The notes under the pieces are model-generated. The model saw nothing but the letters and a program-made list of their open reading frames with translations, made no database searches and had not been told where the DNA came from. The position numbers were made by a program, and so were the translations under genes. 14,753 nucleotides of DNA, from the NCBI GenBank assembly GCA_045588795.1, contig JAZNEY010000099.1, positions 1 through 14,753 of the forward strand, written 5' to 3'. Positions 13,847 to 14,753 of the stretch are shown piece after piece (position 1 is the stretch's first letter; each line of letters begins with the position of its first letter). The DNA is from UMGS1908 sp045588795. GTDB lineage: Bacteria; Bacillota; Clostridia; Christensenellales; UBA1242.

Positions 13847-14017
13847 ATGGCTTATACAATTACTGATAAGTGTATTGCCTGTGGCGTGTGCGTTGAGAAT
13901 TGCCCAGTACAAGCAATTAAGATTGAGGGAGACAAGGCTGTGATCGACAAAGATGTTTGTATTTCTTGTGGACTTTGCAAGTCTGTTTGCCCAGTTGATG
14001 CACCAGAAGAGGAATAA
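13847..14017 (+). CDS. 2[4Fe-4S] clostridial-type ferredoxin (56 aa)
   Basis: This is a small electron carrier with two cubane clusters. The two motifs are C9-x2-C12-x2-C15-x3-C19-P and C38-x2-C41-x2-C44-x3-C48-P, the normal arrangement and length for clostridial ferredoxin. The acidic C-terminus (APEEE) is also usual. The start is the ATG at 13847 with AAAGGAG (13831-13837) and 9-base spacing; the open frame extends upstream, but those codons overlap the ricT tail and have no ribosome-binding site. It starts one base after the ricT stop, and its TAA overlaps the ATG of the methyltransferase gene by one base (TAATG). The partner enzyme is not known; proximity to RicT, itself an Fe-S protein, is suggestive only. 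Confidence 0.95.
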   Translation: MAYTITDKCIACGVCVENCPVQAIKIEGDKAVIDKDVCISCGLCKSVCPVDAPEEE

Positions 14018-14667
14018 TGAAAAACAAAGAATTGCTTAAAAAAATTGCGACAGATAACAATTGGGAATTGGATTACCTTACAGATGGTAGTCCAATTTTT
14101 CAATGCAAAGAACTATACACATTCACAAGTGATAGTGTGGTGCTTGGAAAGTTTGTTGATGAAAATGAAATAGGAACGCTGGTTGATTTTTGCAGTGGTA
14201 GTGGAATTGTTGGTTTAGAGGTTGCGGGCAGAATAAAGGTAAATAAACTTTACCAATTTGAGATACAGCCAGAACTTGCCCATCTTGCAAGTGAAAGTTC
14301 AAAGTATAACAAAAGCAAAACGGAAATACAGGTTATAAACGATACCCTAGCAAATGCTGAAAGTTATACAAAAAATGTAGATTGCATTGTTTGCAATCCT
14401 CCATACTTTAAACTTGGAAGTGGAAAAGTAAATCAAAGTTCAAGTAAATCACTTGCACGCCACGAACTTTCTGTTACGCTTCAAGACATATTTATAAGTG
14501 CCACAAAAATTTTAAAAGAGGGTGGTTCACTTTATTTCATACACATAAAAGAGCGTGAAAAAGAGATGAATGCTCTTGCAAAAAAATATGGTTTTGAAGA
14601 GAGAAATAAAAAAATTTTAGAGGGAAACAAACTGGTACGATTTGTTGTAAAATATATAAAAAAATAG
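14017..14667 (+). CDS. TrmN6/YabB-like tRNA1(Val) adenine-N6 methyltransferase
   Basis: This is a class I SAM-dependent methyltransferase, 216 residues. Motif I is DFCSGSGIVGLEVA (57-70); the catalytic NPPY motif of N6-adenine methyltransferases is CNPPYF (126-131); ARHE (147-150) is characteristic of the YabB/TrmN6 group, which modifies A37 of tRNA1(Val) in E. coli. The N-terminal part with YLTDGSPIFQ and FTSDSVVLGKF also fits YabB. The substrate here is inferred, not shown. The length is a little under the usual 240-250, mainly because of a short N-terminus and loops. The ATG overlaps the ferredoxin stop by one base with AGAGG (14008-14012) 4 bases ahead, so it is the last visible gene of the holB unit. 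In Bacillus yabB occupies the equivalent place, with yabC (rsmI) after it. Confidence 0.88.
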   Translation: MKNKELLKKIATDNNWELDYLTDGSPIFQCKELYTFTSDSVVLGKFVDENEIGTLVDFCSGSGIVGLEVAGRIKVNKLYQFEIQPELAHLASESSKYNKSKTEIQVINDTLANAESYTKNVDCIVCNPPYFKLGSGKVNQSSSKSLARHELSVTLQDIFISATKILKEGGSLYFIHIKEREKEMNALAKKYGFEERNKKILEGNKLVRFVVKYIKK

Positions 14668-14753
14668 CCATATAAATCACAAGAAAAATTAATAACAAAA
14701 GTCAAATGTAAACAGCAAAAATTTATCTAATTTTCAAATTGAAATAAACGACT
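14668..14753. other. A+T-rich end of window without a recognisable gene
   Basis: No open frame with a ribosome-binding site is seen on either strand. A weak A/T-only hairpin (AAAATT 14718-14723 with AATTTT 14729-14734) and a short palindrome TTTCAA-A-TTGAAA (14732-14744) are present. Neither is a convincing terminator or operator, so the end of the holB unit is not defined. Confidence 0.5.

Noticed and set aside
1..14753. CRISPR array, insertion sequence, prophage, tRNA or rRNA
   Set aside because: No regular spaced repeats, transposase or integrase motifs, attachment-site duplications or tRNA cloverleaf were seen; the window is core chromosome.

Overview
The window looks like a chromosomal core region of a low-GC, A+T-rich Firmicute, most likely an uncultured Clostridia-type anaerobe. 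The signs are strong purine-rich ribosome-binding sites, sigma-A-type promoters, a CIRCE/HrcA-controlled hrcA-grpE-dnaK-dnaJ operon, a SpoIIM-like protein, a clostridial 2[4Fe-4S] ferredoxin, and holB-ricT-trmN6 linkage as in Bacillus/Clostridium. UGA is used as a normal stop (hrcA). The species cannot be named from sequence alone.

Layout: (1) 2-112, the tail of an unidentified gene, followed 4 bases later by lepA (117-1910). (2) A small orphan gene (2014-2415) with a textbook promoter and a strong terminator. (3) A hemW unit (promoter about 2512-2540, terminator 5611-5646) carrying hemW and two tandem paralogous membrane proteins (3737-4720 and 4739-5581) that I do not recognise. (4) The heat-shock operon hrcA-grpE-dnaK-dnaJ (5758-10473). 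It is driven by a promoter whose start region is a CIRCE operator with an additional half-site, and it ends in a strong terminator. (5) A SpoIIM-like multispanning membrane protein (10557-11168) preceded by a sequence resembling a sigma-E promoter. (6) A convergent minus-strand small gene, DUF1292-like (11233-11541), sharing a bidirectional terminator with (5) and carrying a structured leader. (7) A divergently transcribed unit holB-ricT-ferredoxin-trmN6-like (11783-14667), tightly packed with overlaps. The last 86 bases hold no recognisable gene.

lepA-hemW-hrcA-grpE-dnaK-dnaJ is the usual Firmicute order, so the paralog pair between hemW and hrcA stands out. Here hemW and the pair form a transcription unit terminated just before hrcA, so chaperone expression is insulated and under HrcA control. 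The prmA/rsmE genes that often follow dnaJ are absent. In the holB unit, the yabA seen in Bacillus is replaced by a ferredoxin gene.

The strongest candidates for something undescribed are the two paralogous bitopic membrane proteins. They align without gaps over about 160 residues and share four cysteines at identical positions in a predicted extracytoplasmic domain. The rest of the window is mostly housekeeping. The regulatory details (terminator/promoter overlap, extra CIRCE half-site, sigma-E-like site, leader hairpin) are read directly from the sequence, but their function is inferred.
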